This document shows, in pieces, positions 60,148 through 64,000 of a DNA stretch of 64,000 bases. The stretch is from positions 1,783,501 through 1,847,500 of the forward strand of contig JAHQIY010000008.1 in NCBI GenBank assembly GCA_019054805.1, written 5' to 3'. A program made the translations under genes and the position numbers. The notes beneath the pieces were generated by a model, which saw only the letters and a list, made by a program, of their open reading frames with translations, ran no database searches and had not been told where the DNA came from. Origin of the DNA: Brachionus manjavacas (lineage: Eukaryota; Rotifera; Eurotatoria; Ploima; Brachionidae). Each line of letters begins with the position of its first letter. Positions within the stretch are counted from its first letter, which is position 1.

Positions 60148-62699
60148 TTTGCCAAGCTCAAAAACCAAGACAGCCGAATAGTTCGTACTTAATTAAAACT
60201 CATTTAGCGGTGCGCCCATTCAAACTAGATAAGTAAAAAAGAAAAAACATTATCGATAAAAATTAGCAAGACCTTATCTCTCTTTCTCTCTGTTCTACTC
60301 TCCCATCTTTTCAATTGAATAATTAAGATCTCAATTTGAGATTGTGAATCTTTGATCGTCGCTCTTGTATATCCTAGAGCTCAAATGCATTAACCACTAA
60401 ATCTCATGCCAAGCTCTCTTTTGTTCTTGTGTTCTTAGTTGGCCAACTAAATACATATTTTTCTAATCGATCAACCTTTAATCTTGGTGCCGCCGTGATT
60501 TATTCTGTTGTTGTATTGGATTTACTCCGCACAATTGTACAACTGATAAACATCACTAAGACCAGCTTTTCTCATCTTTTATTGCCCAAATTACTCAAGA
60601 AAATAAACTCTGTTGAAAAAAAAATATTTTTTGCAATTACTTCAAACTAAACTAAACTAGAATAAATAAATAAATTGAAATTAGAAAAGCTTGAATCTCA
60701 AATGTTAAATAAAGCAGATTGTGGTGGCTTGAGTCTGACACAAAACATTATTCAAGATCAGTGGGGCCACAGCTCCCACCACGAGCACTCACCGAACACA
60801 AAGCAGGCATGTCGGCCTTTCCGGCTACGTGCTTCCACTCAACATTGCACTAACCACATTTCAAATATTTGCCCAATCTTGCTGAAATTATCGAATTACA
60901 GTGTAACATGATTCATGTTGTATAATCGTAATCTATTGCATAATTGTTCACATTAGCACTCGTGGTTGTAAATGGACCTAACAAAATTGCTAGTGTCAAA
61001 AGCTTGTTATTACACAGAATAACTATCTAATAGTATCAGGGAAAAAATTTTTAGAATATTTTTTATTTTTTTTGATTATTTTTTATCCAAACAAAAACAC
61101 ACAAACACACAAATGCTTATTTATTCTAGCAAATTTTTCAAATCGCTTTAGCACTCTCTCTCTGGCAACAAGAATAACATCATTATTTTTTTAATTCAAA
61201 TTAAATGGAGCTCAGTTGCTTGGTATTACTTTAATTCCATGTGAAAACAGAGCCGATTTTTTTGCTAAGGTATTTTAAAATAAACAAAGCCTTAGCAATA
61301 CATTTTCAAAATAGCACTTGATTGTCAAGAGGGACTCGCAAATTTCGCCAATTTTTTTACAAAAACAACAAGCTCGACAAAAAGTTGATAAATTTTCTTT
61401 TTTTCTTTTGTCACTGAGAGCGTATCATTACGACTCTCGAGCTTGATCTTCACACAAGTCCCGTTGATTGTCACTTGTTCAGCTTTAATTACAGGTTAGG
61501 GCTCCAATTATTGATTTGTCACTCAAACTTTGTCTCAGACTGCTATTTAGGATAGCTTCACGCGATCACTGTGTCAACTTCAAGTTGATCTTTTGTTCGA
61601 ATTTCAAATGCAACAAACTGCTTATTTGCTATCAAAAATCATGTTTAATTATACTCATACAGAGAGCTGGTTCCAGTCGCTCTTTTGCCTGCTAATTTCA
61701 ATAAAACTTGACAACTAGCCAAAATTGAAACAACTACTACTTGAAAATTACTATTGTTGAAAACAATAGTAATCTTGGTCAATGGAATTTGACTCTCAGA
61801 TAGACTTTACTAAAAACACCCTCAGGACGCTTTTACTATTTGCTTTAAATGATCTTTTTTTTATTTTAAATTGGACCAATTTAGGTCAATGATCAAATCG
61901 GCTTCTATTAAGTAATTTCTAATTGAATTTTTCTCTAGCAAAAAAATGACCAGCTTAAACAAACATCCACAGATAAAATCACCTAAATGCTAATCGATCA
62001 AAACCAATGCGATCAAGTTCTATTAAAAAAAAAAAAAAAATTTCTGATAAATTCTTGAATTTTTAATATTTTTTTTTTCAATTCAAATTGATTGCATATT
62101 AGCTAAATGCAAAGTAATTAAATTAATTTTTTTAAATAAAAAACTTACTATATCATCCTCCCAATCCGTGCTAATAGCAAAAAGAGAACATTGTTTTCAA
62201 AATCAGAACACACAAAGGATGATGTCAAAATAAATGTTGACATCTATTTTAATTGAATTATGTTATCGTTAATCTATTTCAACTGCAAATAAAAATGAAA
62301 AATTTAAAGAATAGAAAAAAACTTGCTGCCAAAAAATCAAAAAAGCGGAAATAAACAATCCAAAGGCTAAAACAATGTCATTGATGACGCTTGAAACCGA
62401 AAACCTACGGGGATGTGGCAAGCAGAAAAGTGGAATATTTAATGCGAATGCATATGATGCAGAGCCAAGCCTGAAGCATCAAAGCGGACCAGTTATGTCC
62501 CTTTTTCGATCCTAGTGGACAATGGGGAAGTGCTCATCTACACCGCAATTATTACCCAGTCGAAACTGGTGCCCCTAATTTTATGATGAAAGAGGTTTAA
62601 ACATTCACGCCGTATTGCAGAGCTATTTTGAAGGTTTTTTTCATTTTAAAGAACCCTCTGCTTGCATGGCTAGCACCCAAGCCATTCGGCTATACGCGC

Positions 62700-62762
62700 T
62701 CACTTATGGAACAATACAGATTAGAAATACTAGGTACATGCGAACGTCGCTGGACCAAAATA
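62700..62762 (+). mobile_element. Possible LINE endonuclease scrap
   Basis: A short + strand frame reads MEQYRLEILGTCERRWTK, like the start of non-LTR endonuclease domains (typically D.LG..E.RW). Nothing further can be read, so this is tentative. Confidence 0.35.
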
Positions 62763-63155
62763 AATTGTTTTGTTTTTTGTTCAGTTCCTTAAACATTTTT
62801 GAAAATAAAAGCATTTTTTTGTGTTCAAATTTTTTATTTTTTATAACTAAATAAAATATCGAAGCTAAAAACAAAATATGACAAGAAAAAAAAAAGAAAA
62901 AAAAGAGAAGCAAATTCAGAATTTCAATTTGTACATTTCTAAACACGAAAAGATTCATCCGGTTGATTTACATGAGCGCATCCATTTCCCTGGGAGAATA
63001 AATGCGCCAACAAAAAAAGGAAAAGGCGACAGCTTGAACAAACAACATCATCCAAAAATTAAAAATGAGAAAATTTCCTTTTCCGAGCTGATGAATAAAA
63101 AAATTAAATTAAATAAAGACACTAAATAACAATTGAAAAAAAACAAAAAAAAAAA

Positions 63156-63664
63156 CTAGTAACAATTATCATAGATTAGATTATGATGGGCCTGTGGAAT
63201 ATGCTGGGTGGCAAACGACGGATGCATGGGCATTTGGACATGCTGGCCTTGCTGTTGACTTTGCTCAGGTCGAACAAGCATATTTTTCTTTTTGTCTTTG
63301 CATCGTTTGTTCTGGAACCAAACGCGGATCACCCGAGGATTCAGGCCGGTCAGCTCGACCAGTTGTTCCTTCATGAGAGCGTCGGGCCGCGGATTAGCGC
63401 CGTAGCAGGCGCGCAACGTGTGCAGCTGCTTCTCGTTGAGCACGGTCCTGATCCGCGCCGGCTTGTGACTACTCTGGTGGTTGACTTTGAGCAGCGAGCT
63501 GGTCGAGTAGTTGCTCTGGAACGACGGCTTGCTCACCTTGCTTGCCACAGCCTTTTTTTTGCTCCTATTCAGCCCGCTCTCGCCAACTGAATTCTCTTCG
63601 CACACTGAATTGTCGTTGTCGTCATCGTCCTGCTCCACTTCGTCATCACTCACACTCCTATCGT
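63156..63664 (-). CDS. isl: Second Islet homeodomain gene, last exon only
   Basis: The 3' terminal exon of a LIM-homeodomain gene on the - strand. It begins at a clear acceptor (TTCTGTTTCAG) at 63664. An acidic stretch ([13 protein letters not shown]) precedes the homeodomain [40 protein letters not shown] and [19 protein letters not shown], which differs from the first Islet at only a few positions. The tail ([17 protein letters not shown]) is short and ends IYDNCY. The LIM domains must lie on upstream exons beyond the right edge of the window. It is a diverged paralogue, oriented tail to tail with the first. Confidence 0.92.
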
Positions 63665-64000
63665 CTGAAACAGAACAAAAAAATTTAGTTTTTTTTTTTT
63701 TTTTCCTTTTAAAAAAAGGGTTTATTAACGCTCGATTTAAATGTGGCCATATGCTCTATTATCTAACACTCAAGTGCTCAAGAGAGAAATAGAAAAAAAA
63801 AGTCAAGTCAAGCAGAAAATTGATAAGTATATATTCACATTTTGTTGTTGTTGTTGTTGTTTTATGTGGCCAAATGTCCTTGTTTGTTTAGTGATAACAA
63901 AAAATATTTACAAATTAGATTAAATGGATTTGTTGCTCTACTAAACTGGTCCAATAAAAATAACAAGCACACAAAACGAGCAGTCTGTGAAATAGTTTCC
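63665..64000 (-). other. Intron of the second Islet gene
   Basis: Sequence 5' of the homeodomain exon on the - strand, with a polypyrimidine tract next to the acceptor. No further exon is seen before the window ends. Confidence 0.6.

Larger units (their letters stand above)
57264..63155. other. Non-coding region between the two Islet genes
   Basis: About 5.9 kb between convergent stop codons. It contains a duplicated ~210-bp block, (AC)n near 59790, poly-T near 57565, an octamer/TAAT cluster at 60126, a GC-richer patch at 60715-60860 of unknown nature, and a LINE-like scrap near 62707. No gene is supported. Confidence 0.45.

Noticed and set aside
60715-60860. GC-richer patch with an open frame as a possible exon
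   Set aside because: No splice sites in matching phase and no recognisable protein; left as unexplained sequence.

Overview
The window is nuclear DNA from an animal. Protein-coding genes are split by short GT-AG introns, intergenic DNA is very AT-rich (about a quarter G+C by eye), poly(A) signals follow several stops, and the gene families are metazoan: neuropeptide F, an LRFamide precursor, Islet LIM-homeodomain proteins and Integrator subunit 14. A small-genome protostome is most likely. The extreme AT content and the peptide set would suit a rotifer-like spiralian, but the sequence alone does not settle the phylum.

Layout. 0.85-3.15 kb: two tandem neuropeptide F genes on the + strand; the first carries a canonical EF-hand loop after the peptide. 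4.3-17.9 kb: a transposon graveyard. Its core is a Tc1/mariner-type element (9613-16718) with terminal inverted repeats of about 186 bp. A MULE-like element with a 9-bp target duplication is inserted in its left TIR, and a CR1/L2-like LINE with a 10-bp target duplication is inserted at its transposase stop codon. Around it lie frameshifted MULE transposase pieces, an array of GCACTATAATA-like repeats, and an inverted repeat pair bracketing about 12.6 kb. 19.7-23.0 kb: divergent MRTO4 (-) and spermine/polyamine oxidase (+). 23.5-24.8 kb: a complete but frameshifted Tc1-like element with TA target duplication. 28.4-29.2 kb: proteasome beta-3 (-). 31.0-31.5 kb: an LRFamide neuropeptide precursor (+). 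33.5-40 kb: gene-poor, with transposon fragments and two MITE-like elements. 41.5-48.1 kb: AIG1-like FAHFA hydrolase (-), then Integrator subunit 14 (+) and cytochrome c1 (+). 48-64 kb: an Islet gene (+) and the last exon of a second Islet gene (-), convergent and about 5.9 kb apart, with long non-coding flanks holding microsatellites, duplicated non-coding blocks and candidate promoter motifs.

The genes are not an operon. Housekeeping genes (ribosome assembly, proteasome, Integrator, respiratory complex III, polyamine and lipid metabolism) sit beside neuronal genes (two NPFs, an LRFamide precursor and two Islet factors). The most unusual items are the NPF precursor joined to an EF-hand, the local duplication of both NPF and Islet, and the three-layer nested transposon, whose order of insertion can be read from its target duplications. 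Exon boundaries were chosen by reading frame and GT-AG sites; for every multi-exon gene that is complete in the window the summed exon lengths are multiples of three.
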